Shown here one piece after another: positions 30,361 through 38,960 of a stretch of 64,000 nt of DNA. Both the position numbers and the translations under genes were made by a program. The stretch's first letter is position 1, and the number at the start of each line of letters is the position of its first letter. Under the pieces are notes generated by a model. The model saw nothing but the letters and a program-made list of their open reading frames with translations, searched no databases and was not told where the DNA came from. The DNA comes from Pseudomonas sp. NC02 (GTDB lineage: Bacteria > Pseudomonadota > Gammaproteobacteria > Pseudomonadales > Pseudomonadaceae). The DNA is taken from assembly GCF_002874965.1 (NCBI RefSeq), contig NZ_CP025624.1:5704001-5768000 (forward strand). Direction: 5' to 3'.

Positions 30361-31548
30361 ATGACCCGTTCATTACGCGTCCTCTACATCGCCTTGTTCC
30401 TCGCCGTGCTGCTGGCGTTGGGCGCCTGGTCGATGCGCAGTTTCCTGGGCTTCAGCACCAACGCCGACGCCACCGTGCTCAACGGCCGCTGGACCAAGGC
30501 CGTCGAGACCCACTACGACGACCAGTTCCCGATCAAGCGCCTGGGCACCAACCTCTGGGCAGCGCTGGACTACAAGCTGTTCAACGAAGGCCGCCCTGGC
30601 GTGGTGATTGGCCGCGACCACTGGTTGTACAGCGACGAGGAATTCAACCCCATCGTCAACGAAGACCAGAACCTGCAAGGCAACTACGCCTTGGTGGAAG
30701 GCGTGCGCCAGAAGCTCAAGGCCCAGGGTATCCAACTGGTGATGGCGATCGTGCCGGCCAAGGTGCGGCTGTACCCGGAACACCTGGGTGAAGTGCAGCC
30801 GGCGAGCATCCGCGCCGGTCTGTACCAGGACTTCCATGCCCGCATGGCCGCCGACAAGATCGTCGCCCCTGACCTGATGGGCCCGCTGCAACAGGCCAAG
30901 CTGCACGGCCAGCAAGTGTTCCTGCGCACCGACACCCACTGGACCCCGGACGGCGCTGAAGTGGCGGCCAAAGAATTGGCCAAGACAATTGCCAACAAAA
31001 CGCCCCTGAGCGGCGAGCCTCAACGCTTTGTCACCGAAGCCGAGAAGACCGAGCCACACAAGGGCGACCTGCGCCTGTTCCTGCCGCTGGACCCGCTGTT
31101 CGAAAACCTGATGCCGCCCAAGGAGCCACTGCAAAAACGCGTGACGCACCTGGCTGAAACCAAAGGCGACGATGCGCTGTTCACCGACAGTGAAACCCCG
31201 GTGGCCCTGGTGGGCACCAGCTACAGCGCCAACCCGAACTGGAACTTTGTCGGAGCGCTGAAGCAAGCCCTGGGCAGCGACGTCATCAACTACTCCGAAG
31301 ACGGCCACGGCCCGATCCTGCCGATGCTCAGCTACCTGAAAAGCGACGACTTCAAGAACAGCCCGCCACAGGTGCTGATCTGGGAGTTTCCCGAGCGTTA
31401 TCTGCCTGTGAACAACGAAATCGGTGATGCCGACCCGCAGTGGGTTGCGCAGCTCAAACAAGCCGGTATGCGCCAACAGAACATGGCTATCAACACCCCC
31501 ACCGTTAAAAACATGAACTCCGAGACGCCCGACCGGGCGCAAAACTGA
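30361..31548 (+). CDS. algJ: Alginate O-acetyltransferase AlgJ
   Basis: This 395-residue SGNH-like protein is anchored by an uncleaved or signal-anchor N-terminal helix (LYIALFLAVLLALGAWSM). The catalytic set is Asp191 and His193 (RTDTHWTPDG) and Ser287 (VGTSYS), parallel to AlgX. It is thought to accept acetyl from AlgI and relay it to AlgX and the polymer. It starts 11 bp after algI with GGGAG as ribosome-binding site and precedes algF. Confidence 0.96.
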   Translation: MTRSLRVLYIALFLAVLLALGAWSMRSFLGFSTNADATVLNGRWTKAVETHYDDQFPIKRLGTNLWAALDYKLFNEGRPGVVIGRDHWLYSDEEFNPIVNEDQNLQGNYALVEGVRQKLKAQGIQLVMAIVPAKVRLYPEHLGEVQPASIRAGLYQDFHARMAADKIVAPDLMGPLQQAKLHGQQVFLRTDTHWTPDGAEVAAKELAKTIANKTPLSGEPQRFVTEAEKTEPHKGDLRLFLPLDPLFENLMPPKEPLQKRVTHLAETKGDDALFTDSETPVALVGTSYSANPNWNFVGALKQALGSDVINYSEDGHGPILPMLSYLKSDDFKNSPPQVLIWEFPERYLPVNNEIGDADPQWVAQLKQAGMRQQNMAINTPTVKNMNSETPDRAQN

Positions 31549-31564
31549 AAGAGAGGTAACTCAC

Positions 31565-32212
31565 ATGACTTTCACTACTAACCTCGCAAAGACTTTTGCC
31601 CTCGTCGCCGGCATGAGCGTTGTTTCGATGTCCGCCTTCGCCGGTGGCGACGCCGCCCTCTACGGTCCCGTCGCGCCAAAAGGCTCGAGCTTTGTGCGGG
31701 TGTACAACGCCAGCAACCAGGAAGTCAGCGCCACCGTCGGCAGCACCAACCTCAACGAGGTTGCACCGCTGGCCAGCAGTGACTTCAGCTTCATGCCGGG
31801 CGGTGACTACAGCGCCAAGGTCGGCAGCCAGACCCTGCCGGTCAAGCTCGCCGCCGACCACTACTACACCCTGGTCAGCAGCGGCAGCGGCCAACCGCAA
31901 CTGATCGAAGAACCGCCGTTCAAGAACAAGCAGAAATCCCTGGTGCGCGTGCAGAACCTCAGTGACAAGTCGCTGACCCTGAAAACCGCCGATGGCAAGA
32001 CCGACGTGGTCCAGGCCGTGGCCGCCAAGGGCCGTGGCGAGCGCGAGATCAACCCGGTGAAGGTCAGCCTGGCGCTGTATGAAGGCGATAAAAAAGTCGG
32101 CGACGTGAAGCCGGTAGCTCTGGAACGCGGTGAGGCCGCAGTGCTGTACGTCACCGGCACCGGCGCCAACCTGTCGCCAGTGTGGGTGAAACGCCCTGTG
32201 TCGACCCGCTGA
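31565..32212 (+). CDS. algF: Periplasmic alginate O-acetylation protein AlgF
   Basis: This 215-residue secreted protein has a signal peptide ending MSAFA before GGDAALYGP. It is made of two beta-rich halves with similar patterns (SSFVRVYNASNQEVSATVG and KSLVRVQNLSDKSLTLKTA). It is needed for alginate acetylation with AlgI/AlgJ/AlgX, probably as an adaptor. GAGAGG precedes the ATG. A REPIN fills the gap to algA. Confidence 0.95.
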   Translation: MTFTTNLAKTFALVAGMSVVSMSAFAGGDAALYGPVAPKGSSFVRVYNASNQEVSATVGSTNLNEVAPLASSDFSFMPGGDYSAKVGSQTLPVKLAADHYYTLVSSGSGQPQLIEEPPFKNKQKSLVRVQNLSDKSLTLKTADGKTDVVQAVAAKGRGEREINPVKVSLALYEGDKKVGDVKPVALERGEAAVLYVTGTGANLSPVWVKRPVSTR

Positions 32213-32238
32213 TTAGATTTTCAGATTGACGCTGCCCC

Positions 32239-32328
32239 TTGTGGGAGCTGGCTTGCCTGCGATACGGACAACTCGGTGTATCAGGTACACCGAGGTGATG
32301 CCATCGCGGGCAAGCCCGGCTCCCACAG
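32239..32328. repeat. REPIN between algF and algA
   Basis: The arms TTGTGGGAGCTGGCTTGCC and GGCAAGCCCGGCTCCCACA enclose an inner dyad CTCGGTGTA/TACACCGAG. It is closely related to the element at 12441-12546. It lies within the alginate operon, 30 bp before the algA start. Confidence 0.85.
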
Positions 32329-32361
32329 GCTCTAACCAAATTTGATTCAAGGAGAAACACC

Positions 32362-33813
32362 ATGATCCCAGTAATCCTTTCCGGTGGTAGCGGCTCACGT
32401 CTTTGGCCGCTTTCGCGTAAACAGTTTCCCAAGCAGTTCCTGGCCCTGACCGGCGAGCACACCTTGTTCCAGCAAACCCTGGAGCGCCTGGTGTTCGACG
32501 GCATGGACGCGCCCATCGTGGTGTGCAACAAGGACCACCGCTTTATCGTCAACGAGCAACTGGCTGCCCGCAAACTGGAAACCCAGCGCATCCTGATGGA
32601 GCCGTTCGGCCGCAATACCGCGCCAGCCGTGGCCCTGACGGCGATGATGCTGGTCAACGAAGGCCGCGACGAACTGATGCTGGTGCTGCCCGCCGACCAC
32701 GTGCTGGATGACCAGAAAGCCCTGCAACGCGCCCTGGCCCTGGCCACTGTGGCGGCTGAGCGTGGCGAAATGGTGCTGTTCGGTGTGCCGGCCACCCGTC
32801 CGGAGACCGGCTACGGCTACATCAAGTCGACCAACGATTCGCTGCTGCCCGAAGGCGTCAGCCGCGTGCAACAGTTCGTGGAAAAACCCGATGAAAAACG
32901 CGCCGCCGAATTCGTCAAGAGCGGTGGTTATTTCTGGAACAGCGGCATGTTCCTGTTCCGTGCCAGCCGCTTCCTCGAAGAGCTGAAAAAACACGACCCG
33001 GACATCTACGACACCTGCCTGCTGACCCTGGAACGCAGCAACCAAACCGCCGACACCATCGACATCGACGAATCCACCTTCGCCTGCTGCCCGGACAACT
33101 CCATCGACTACGCCGTGATGGAAAAAACCCAACTGGCCTGCGTGGTGCCGTTGACTGCCGGCTGGAGCGACGTGGGTTGCTGGGCATCGCTGTGGGACGT
33201 GAATGAAAAAGACGCCAACGGTAACGTCAGCAAGGGCGACGTGGTGATCCAGGACAGCAAGAACTGCATGATCCACGGCAACGGCAAGCTGGTGTCGGTG
33301 ATTGGCCTGGAAAACATCGTGGTGGTGGAAACCAAGGACGCGATGATGATTGCCCACAAGGACAAGGTCCAGGGCGTCAAGCAGATGGTCAACACCCTCA
33401 ACGAGCAGGGCCGCAGCGAAACCCAGAACCACTGCGAGGTGTACCGTCCATGGGGCTCGTACGACTCGGTGGATATGGGCGGGCGCTTCCAGGTCAAGCA
33501 CATCTCGGTGAAACCGGGCGCGTGCCTGTCGTTGCAGATGCACCACCACCGCGCAGAACACTGGATCGTGGTCAGCGGCACCGCCGAAGTCACCTGTGAC
33601 GAGAACGTGTTCCTGCTCACCGAAAACCAGTCCACCTACATCCCGATTGCCTCGGTGCACCGTTTGCGTAACCCGGGCAAGATTCCATTGGAGATTATCG
33701 AGGTGCAGTCCGGCAGCTACCTGGGTGAAGACGATATCGAACGCTTTGAAGATATCTACGGTCGATCCACGCCAATCGAGCGTGGCGTGTCGGTGAAAAC
33801 CATCGCGCAGTAA
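32362..33813 (+). CDS. algA: Bifunctional mannose-6-phosphate isomerase/GDP-mannose pyrophosphorylase
   Basis: This 483-residue cytoplasmic enzyme supplies GDP-mannose: fructose-6-P to mannose-6-P (isomerase) and mannose-1-P plus GTP to GDP-mannose. The N-terminal nucleotidyltransferase motif is LSGGSGSRLWPLSRKQFPKQ with VEKPDEKRA. The C-terminal cupin type II isomerase domain carries the zinc-binding stretch LSLQMHHHRAEHWIVVSG. AAGGAG lies at a good distance before the ATG. It is the last gene of the operon and is followed by a strong terminator. Confidence 0.96.
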   Translation: MIPVILSGGSGSRLWPLSRKQFPKQFLALTGEHTLFQQTLERLVFDGMDAPIVVCNKDHRFIVNEQLAARKLETQRILMEPFGRNTAPAVALTAMMLVNEGRDELMLVLPADHVLDDQKALQRALALATVAAERGEMVLFGVPATRPETGYGYIKSTNDSLLPEGVSRVQQFVEKPDEKRAAEFVKSGGYFWNSGMFLFRASRFLEELKKHDPDIYDTCLLTLERSNQTADTIDIDESTFACCPDNSIDYAVMEKTQLACVVPLTAGWSDVGCWASLWDVNEKDANGNVSKGDVVIQDSKNCMIHGNGKLVSVIGLENIVVVETKDAMMIAHKDKVQGVKQMVNTLNEQGRSETQNHCEVYRPWGSYDSVDMGGRFQVKHISVKPGACLSLQMHHHRAEHWIVVSGTAEVTCDENVFLLTENQSTYIPIASVHRLRNPGKIPLEIIEVQSGSYLGEDDIERFEDIYGRSTPIERGVSVKTIAQ

Positions 33814-33828
33814 ACAGAGCAGCACAAC

Positions 33829-33890
33829 AAGCCCCCGCCCCACCGACTGCGTCCCCTATCCGCAGCCGGTGGGCCGGGGGCTTTTTCTTT
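33829..33890 (+). terminator. Rho-independent terminator of the alginate operon
   Basis: A long GC-rich stem pairs AAGCCCCCG.CCCACCG with CGGTGGGCCGGGGGCTT, followed by TTTTTCTTT, 15 bp after the algA stop. It is the strongest terminator in the window. Confidence 0.9.
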
Positions 33891-33967
33891 GGGGCCGGGG
33901 AACCCGAAGATGGTCAACTCCACCTACGCTTGGTTAGGATGCCCGTTCCGTTTTCGAGGTTGTTGCC

Positions 33968-34432
33968 ATGTTCTTTGGTGTCTTGCTGATTATCACCTGG
34001 CTGATCCTCTTGCTGCGCTACCCCGCCAGGGCGTTGCCGGTTTCCCTCGCGGCCGCCGTCGGCCTGGGCCTGGTGGCGGTATGGGTGGTGTGGCTGGACA
34101 ACCGCGAGGCCCAGCAATTGGCACGCCTGGAACTGCGTACCGTCTACGCGCCGAAAGAATGCCCCGCAGACCGCCCGCTCAAGCTCACCTTGAACAACGG
34201 CAACAACGTACCGCTGACCGAACTGCGTTGGCGCATCGCCGCGTATGCGCCGGGCGATACGGTCAACCTGGCAGACAACGTGTACGCTGCCCCGCGCTAT
34301 CGCGGCCCCGGCGAACTGCAGGCCGGCGCCACCTGGGAAGACTGCCTGCCAGTGCCGCCGCTGCGCCCCGGCTACCGCCCGCAAACCCTGGAATTTCGTG
34401 CCGAGCATTTGCAAGGCAGCTTCTCTGACTGA
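33968..34432 (+). CDS. Small membrane protein of unknown function
   Basis: This 154-residue protein has two N-terminal hydrophobic helices (FFGVLLIITWLILLL and VSLAAAVGLGLVAVWVVWL). A soluble region follows with NNGNNVPLTELRWRIAAYAPG and DCLPVPPLRPGY, and it contains two cysteines. It looks like a conserved Pseudomonas hypothetical protein, sometimes annotated as multidrug-transporter-like without clear basis. It lies 20 bp upstream of an SDR gene on the same strand, suggesting an operon. Confidence 0.75.
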   Translation: MFFGVLLIITWLILLLRYPARALPVSLAAAVGLGLVAVWVVWLDNREAQQLARLELRTVYAPKECPADRPLKLTLNNGNNVPLTELRWRIAAYAPGDTVNLADNVYAAPRYRGPGELQAGATWEDCLPVPPLRPGYRPQTLEFRAEHLQGSFSD

Positions 34433-34452
34433 TAACGACAAAGGACTGATCC

Positions 34453-35265
34453 ATGCCCAACGTACTGATCACCGGGTGCTCCAGTGGCATTGGCCGTGCC
34501 CTGGCGGACGCCTTCAAGCAAGCCGGCTTTGACGTGTGGGCCAGCGCCCGGCGCAGCGAGGATGTGGCGGCACTTGCCAGCGCCGGCTTTAACGCGGTGC
34601 AACTGGACGTCAACGACAGCGCTGCACTGGCGCAGTTGGCCGGGCAGGTCGGCGAGCTGGATGTGCTGATCAACAACGCCGGCTATGGCGCCATGGGTCC
34701 GTTGCTCGACGGCGGCACCCAGGCGATGCAGCAGCAATTCGAGACCAACGTATTCTCAGTGGTCGGCGTGACTCAGGCGCTGTTCCCGGCCCTGCGTCGC
34801 CGTAAAGGGTTGGTGGTGAATATCGGCAGCGTGTCCGGCGTGTTGGTCACACCGTTCGCCGGTGCGTATTGCGCCTCGAAAGCCGCAGTGCATGCCTTGA
34901 GTGATGCGTTGCGCATGGAGCTCGCACCGTTCGGCGTGCGGGTGATGGAAGTGCAGCCAGGCGCCATCGATACAAGTTTTGCAAAAAACGCCGGCACCCA
35001 GGCCGAACTGTTGATCAATGAAAAGTCGCCCTGGTGGCCACTGCGCGAAAGCATCCGCGCCCGGGCCAAGGCCTCCCAGGATCGGCCTACGCCCGCCAGC
35101 CAGTTTGCGGCAGACGTGCTCAAGGCCGTGCAACAGGGCACGCCGCCGCGCCTGTTGCGCTCGGGTAATGGTTGCCGGGCACTGCCGTGGATGGCGGCGC
35201 TGTTGCCCAAGGGCTTGCTGGAGACTGTCTTGAAAAAGCGCTTTGGCCTGAGCGGCCAGCTCTAA
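34453..35265 (+). CDS. Short-chain dehydrogenase/reductase
   Basis: This 270-residue classical SDR has the cofactor motif TGCSSGIGRALA, the NNAGYG motif, the catalytic Ser in NIGSVSG and the YCASK active-site Tyr/Lys. The segment WASARRSEDVAAL after strand 2, with basic residues, suggests NADPH use. The substrate cannot be told from sequence. It is probably co-transcribed with the small membrane protein upstream and is followed by a large palindrome. Confidence 0.9.
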   Translation: MPNVLITGCSSGIGRALADAFKQAGFDVWASARRSEDVAALASAGFNAVQLDVNDSAALAQLAGQVGELDVLINNAGYGAMGPLLDGGTQAMQQQFETNVFSVVGVTQALFPALRRRKGLVVNIGSVSGVLVTPFAGAYCASKAAVHALSDALRMELAPFGVRVMEVQPGAIDTSFAKNAGTQAELLINEKSPWWPLRESIRARAKASQDRPTPASQFAADVLKAVQQGTPPRLLRSGNGCRALPWMAALLPKGLLETVLKKRFGLSGQL

Positions 35266-35281
35266 GAGCCCCCGCCTCCCC

Positions 35282-35410
35282 GTGGCGAGGGAGCTTGCTC
35301 CCGCTGGGCTGCGCAGCAGCCCCAAAACCACCCATCCAAGTTTCCTGAAAGAATGCGCTGACCTTTTCAGGGGTGCTTCGCCCCCCAGCGGGAGCAAGCT
35401 CCCTCGCCAC
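35282..35410. repeat. Long palindrome with 27-bp perfect arms
   Basis: The arms at 35282-35308 and 35384-35410 are exact reverse complements (GTGGCGAGGGAGCTTGCTCC plus CGCTGGG), separated by 75 bp. The family is distinct from the TGTGGGAGC REPINs; a shorter relative is at 11181-11224. It fills the space between the convergent SDR and LysR genes. Confidence 0.85.
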
Positions 35411-35426
35411 ACGGTTTCTCGGCTGA

Positions 35427-36290
35427 TCAGCCTTTCATGAAATCAATGAAGGCCCGCACTTTCAGGGGCAAATGCCGGGTATCCGGGTACAACGCGTACA
35501 CCCCCTGCGGCGCAAATCGATACCCCGGCAGCAACCGCACCAAACGCCCCGCATCCAGGTCTTCCTGCACCAGCCACTGGGGCAGGATCGCCACGCCATG
35601 CCCGCGCACGGCAAACGCCTGGAGAATCGCGGCACTGTCGGCAACCAGTGAAGCCTTGCCGGGGCCTGGACGGTACAGGTGCTCATGGCCGGCCGGGTCG
35701 AGCACCGTCAACTCCGTCAGCCGCCCGTGCCCCAGCTTGGGCAGTTGCTCCAGCTCTTCCAGCGTGGCGACCCCGGCAAACCCCGGTGCAGCCACGGCGA
35801 GGATTTCGTAGCTCGACAGCTGCACCGCCCGATGATTGGAGTCGAGCATCCGCCCCAATCGAATAGCCACATCGAAGCGCTCGGAGATCAGGTCGGCGTG
35901 GCTGGAGGAGGTGGATAACTGGATGTTCAATTCCGGGTGCAGGCCGCGAAAGGTTTCCACTGCCGGCACCACCACCGCCAATCCGTATTCGACGGTGGTG
36001 GTGATCCGCAATGTGCCCTTGAGCTGGCTGTGCTCCGAACGGGCTTCTTCCACCGCCAGGCGCGCTTCTTCCAGCATGCGCGTGCAGCGCAGGTAAAAGC
36101 GTTCGCCCGCATCGGTCAGTGCCAGTTGCCGAGTACTGCGGGTCAGCAGGGTCACGCCCAGCTCGGCTTCCAGGCGCTTGAGGTTGAAGCTCACCACCGC
36201 TCGCGTCTGCCCGAGGACATCAGCGGCTGCCGTCAACGATCCGGCCTCGACCACGGCCTTGAAGGTGTCGAAACGGTCCAGGCTGACCAT
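35427..36290 (-). CDS. LysR-family transcriptional regulator
   Basis: This 287-residue regulator has an N-terminal winged helix-turn-helix (FKAVVEAGSLTAAADVLGQT and VVSFNLKRLEAELGVTLLTR) and a C-terminal effector-binding domain. It is divergent from an MFS exporter gene, with a perfect 9-bp-arm dyad in the shared promoter region, so it probably regulates that exporter and itself. The inducer is unknown. Confidence 0.92.
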   Translation of the reverse strand: MVSLDRFDTFKAVVEAGSLTAAADVLGQTRAVVSFNLKRLEAELGVTLLTRSTRQLALTDAGERFYLRCTRMLEEARLAVEEARSEHSQLKGTLRITTTVEYGLAVVVPAVETFRGLHPELNIQLSTSSSHADLISERFDVAIRLGRMLDSNHRAVQLSSYEILAVAAPGFAGVATLEELEQLPKLGHGRLTELTVLDPAGHEHLYRPGPGKASLVADSAAILQAFAVRGHGVAILPQWLVQEDLDAGRLVRLLPGYRFAPQGVYALYPDTRHLPLKVRAFIDFMKG

Positions 36291-36304
36291 ATGCCACGCG
36301 ATCC

Positions 36305-36327
36305 TTTGTCAAAATATTTTTGACAAA
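36305..36327. promoter_or_regulatory. Operator overlapping divergent promoters of LysR and MFS genes
   Basis: TTTGTCAAA-N5-TTTGACAAA has 9-bp perfect arms. On the minus strand it covers the -10 of a TTGACT-N16-TATTTT promoter (36338-36311) for the LysR gene. On the plus strand it supplies a TTGACA -35 (36320-36325) toward the MFS gene. It fits the T-N11-A style of LysR sites. Confidence 0.6.
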
Positions 36328-36401
36328 CTAACAGTCAAACCGCTGTTTCCCAAGTGCCCGCACCCGCCTACCCTGCCGCCATCCACAGCAGGAACCGCGC
36401 A

Positions 36402-37592
36402 ATGACCTACCGCTCGAAAGTCACCTGGATCTTTCTACTGGGCTTCGCCCTCGACCTGGTGAACATGTTTGTCGCCACCATCGCTTACCCGGACATCGCC
36501 CGCGAGTTGCACGCCTCGGTCACGCAACTGGCATGGATCGGCAACGCCTACATGCTCGGCCTGACCGTCGTCATTCCCCTGAGTGTTTGGCTGGCGGCGC
36601 TGTTGGGTGAGCGCCGGTTGATTGCCGTCAGCCTGTTGCTGTTCGGCGTAGCCTCGGTGCTGGTGGGCCAGGCCGCCTCGATTGAAGCGCTGATCGGCTG
36701 GCGCCTGTTGCAGGGCTTGGGTGGCGGCTTGTTGATTCCGGTGGGGCAAGCCTTGGCCTATCGGCATTTTCCGCCGGCAGAACGCAGCCAACTGACAGCC
36801 AGGGTCATGCTGGTGGCGCTGCTGATTCCGGCGTTGTCGCCAGCATTGGGCGGCCTGGTGGTGGACAGCGTGTCGTGGCGCTGGATCTTTTTCGCCAACC
36901 TGCCGCTGGCGCTGATCACCGTGATGCTGACCTTGCGCTGGCTGGTGGCAGACACGCCCGCGTCCACACGCCCGGCGCTGGAGCTCGGTCACGTATTGGG
37001 CCAGGCTCGCCGCCCGATGCTGCGGGTCGCGATGCTGGTTTACCTGTTCATCCCGGGGGTGTTTATCGGCACCAGCCTGGTGGCGATTCTTTATCTGCAC
37101 GGTCTTGGCTTTACCGCCAGCCTCATCGGCGCGCTGATGCTGCCGTGGGCGCTGGCCTCGGGGCTGGCGATTGCCTTGAGCAAAAAACTGTTCAATCGCT
37201 GCGGGCCGAGGCCGCTGCTGCTGGCGGGCATGCTGCTGCAAGCCCTCGGCATCCTGTTGCTGATCGAGCCGCACCCGGTTGTCGTGGTGCTCGCCTACCT
37301 CCTGATGGGCCTGGGCGGCAGCCTGTGCAGCAGCACCGCGCAAACCCTGGCCTTTCTCGACATTCCGGCCGAGCGCATGGGGCATGCCAGCGCCTTGTGG
37401 AACATCAATCGGCAATTGAGTTTTTGCCTCGGTGCCGCCGTGCTCAGTGGGGTGCTGGCTGCGCTGGACTCGTTCACCGTCACCTTCGCGATTGCCGCAG
37501 CGTTGACCCTGTTTCCGTTATTTGCCGTACTGTGCCTGGATGCGTCCAAGGTACGGACACTGCTTCACCCTGCCAGCGAGCCCACACGATGA
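36402..37592 (+). CDS. MFS drug/solute exporter
   Basis: This 396-residue protein has about 12 membrane helices. The DHA-type signature is GWRLLQGLGGGLLIPVGQAL, and LSPALGGLVVDSVSWRWIFFANLPLA is the motif-C region of exporters. The start at 36402 (MTYRSKVTWIF) is set by GGAA and by homology-type N-terminus; the in-frame stretch from 36354 is polar leader. The stop overlaps the ATG of the next gene (ATGA). Confidence 0.9.
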   Translation: MTYRSKVTWIFLLGFALDLVNMFVATIAYPDIARELHASVTQLAWIGNAYMLGLTVVIPLSVWLAALLGERRLIAVSLLLFGVASVLVGQAASIEALIGWRLLQGLGGGLLIPVGQALAYRHFPPAERSQLTARVMLVALLIPALSPALGGLVVDSVSWRWIFFANLPLALITVMLTLRWLVADTPASTRPALELGHVLGQARRPMLRVAMLVYLFIPGVFIGTSLVAILYLHGLGFTASLIGALMLPWALASGLAIALSKKLFNRCGPRPLLLAGMLLQALGILLLIEPHPVVVVLAYLLMGLGGSLCSSTAQTLAFLDIPAERMGHASALWNINRQLSFCLGAAVLSGVLAALDSFTVTFAIAAALTLFPLFAVLCLDASKVRTLLHPASEPTR

Positions 37593-37987
37593 TTGACTAC
37601 CGCGATTTTTTTGATGAAGTGATCCAGGCCCATGTCGAAATCGAACAATGGTTTGCCGGCACAGCCCCCGAGGGAACACTGGAGGTTTTGCTGAGGCGTT
37701 TTTCGCCGGACTTTTCCATGATCACCCCGGCGGGCAAACAACTGGATTTTGCACTGCTCAACCAGCTGTTCAGCCAGGCTGGCGGCAAGCGGCCCGGGTT
37801 CAGGATCAGCCTCAGCGAGTTTGCCGGGATTGACCGACACGCCCGTGGCGCAACGGTAAGTTATCGCGAACAGCAGGTGGATGGCAGCGGTGCCCAAACC
37901 GATCGGCGATCGACCGTGGTGTTTGAAAAGCAGGCCAGTGGCGCCCTGCTGTGGCGCCACTTGCACGAGACGTTTCTACAGGCCTGA
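37589..37987 (+). CDS. Small protein of the DUF4440/SnoaL-like type
   Basis: This 132-residue protein has the pattern of NTF2-like folds: EVIQAHVEIEQWFAG, FSPDFSMITPAGKQLDF, RDRR-type strands and ALLWRHLHETFLQA. It starts inside the MFS stop codon, so it is translationally coupled to the exporter. Its role, perhaps binding or modifying the exported compound, is inferred. A REPIN follows immediately. Confidence 0.75.
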   Translation: MIDYRDFFDEVIQAHVEIEQWFAGTAPEGTLEVLLRRFSPDFSMITPAGKQLDFALLNQLFSQAGGKRPGFRISLSEFAGIDRHARGATVSYREQQVDGSGAQTDRRSTVVFEKQASGALLWRHLHETFLQA

Positions 37988-37995
37988 CACGGTAA

Positions 37996-38090
37996 AAATG
38001 TGGGAGCGGGCTTGCTCGCGAATGCGGTGGATCAGTCGATATTTTCGTTGACTGACACACTGCCTTCGCGAGCAAGCACGCTCCCACATT
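37996..38090. repeat. REPIN between the DUF4440-like and efflux genes
   Basis: AATGTGGGAGCGGGCTTGCT... faces ...AGCAAGCACGCTCCCACATT, with inner TCGCGAA/TTCGCGA. It is in the same class as 16518-16613. Its right end reaches the stop codon of the minus-strand fusion protein at 38090. Confidence 0.85.
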
Positions 38091-38950
38091 CAGTTCTGTG
38101 TTTGATTGACGATCACGGTGCAGGTGATCCCCGCCGCCAACAGCACACCTTCCGGCACTTCATCGATATGAATCCGCACCGGCACCCGCTGGGCCAGGCG
38201 CACCCAGTTGAACGTCGGGTTCACATCGGCGATCAACTCGCGGCTCTCCGGGTTGTCCCGGTCGTAGATGCCGCGCGAAATGCTTTCCACGTGGCCCTTG
38301 AGGGTTTCGCCGCTCATCAACTGCATGTCGGCCTTGTCCCCGACTTTGACGTGGGGCAGCTTGGTTTCTTCAAAGAAGCCGTACACCCAGAACGAGTTCA
38401 TATCCACCACCGCCATCTTCGCCTCGCCAATACGCGCATAGTCGCCGCGGTGCACGTTGAGGTTGGTGACGTAGCCGTCGACCGCCGCCACCACCTGGGT
38501 GCGCTTGAGGTTCAGTTGCGCCGCTTCAAGCTGGGCCAGGGCATGTTGGTAGTCGGCCAGGGCCGAGTCGGCGATGTTACTGGCGTCGTCGCGGTTTTCC
38601 TTGGAGATCACCAGGGCGTCGAGGTCGGCGCGGCGGTGGGCGTTGACCTTGCGCATCTCCCAGGTGGCCTTGCGGGAAGCCACCAGGGATTGCGCCTGCT
38701 TGACCGCAATCTGGTAATGCTCAGGGTCGATCTGCATCAGCAGGTCACCCTTTTTCACCAACTGGTTGTCACGCACCGGAACGTTGACCACTTCGCCGGT
38801 GACGTCGGCGGCGACGTTGATGATGTCGGCGCGCACCCGGCCATCGCGGGTCCAGGGAGTTTCCATGTAGTGCACCCACAACGTGCGGCCAATCCAGATC
38901 GCCAGGGCCAGTACCAGCAAGGTCGCGAGCAGGCTGAAAAACTTTTTCAT
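38090..38950 (-). CDS. HlyD-type membrane fusion protein, AaeA-like
   Basis: This 286-residue periplasmic adaptor has one N-terminal anchor (FFSLLATLLVLALAIWIG), the paired lipoyl/barrel-sandwich halves (INVAADVTGEVVNVPVRDNQLVKKGDLL and VVAAVDGYVTNLNVHRGDYARIGE), and an alpha-hairpin of about 60 residues. It is the last gene of an operon with an outer-membrane factor, a FUSC transporter and a DUF1656 protein, the arrangement of aromatic carboxylic acid efflux systems. Confidence 0.9.
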   Translation of the reverse strand: MKKFFSLLATLLVLALAIWIGRTLWVHYMETPWTRDGRVRADIINVAADVTGEVVNVPVRDNQLVKKGDLLMQIDPEHYQIAVKQAQSLVASRKATWEMRKVNAHRRADLDALVISKENRDDASNIADSALADYQHALAQLEAAQLNLKRTQVVAAVDGYVTNLNVHRGDYARIGEAKMAVVDMNSFWVYGFFEETKLPHVKVGDKADMQLMSGETLKGHVESISRGIYDRDNPESRELIADVNPTFNWVRLAQRVPVRIHIDEVPEGVLLAAGITCTVIVNQTQN

Positions 38951-38960
38951 CGGGGCATTC

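Noticed and set aside
28517..30373. 618-codon minus-strand frame opposite algI
   Set aside because: Antisense of a conserved MBOAT gene; no motifs and no sensible start signal.
36875..37987. 370-codon frame suggesting a larger protein before the DUF4440-like gene
   Set aside because: The first 238 codons are an out-of-frame reading of the MFS gene; the real start is the ATG at 37589 overlapping its stop.
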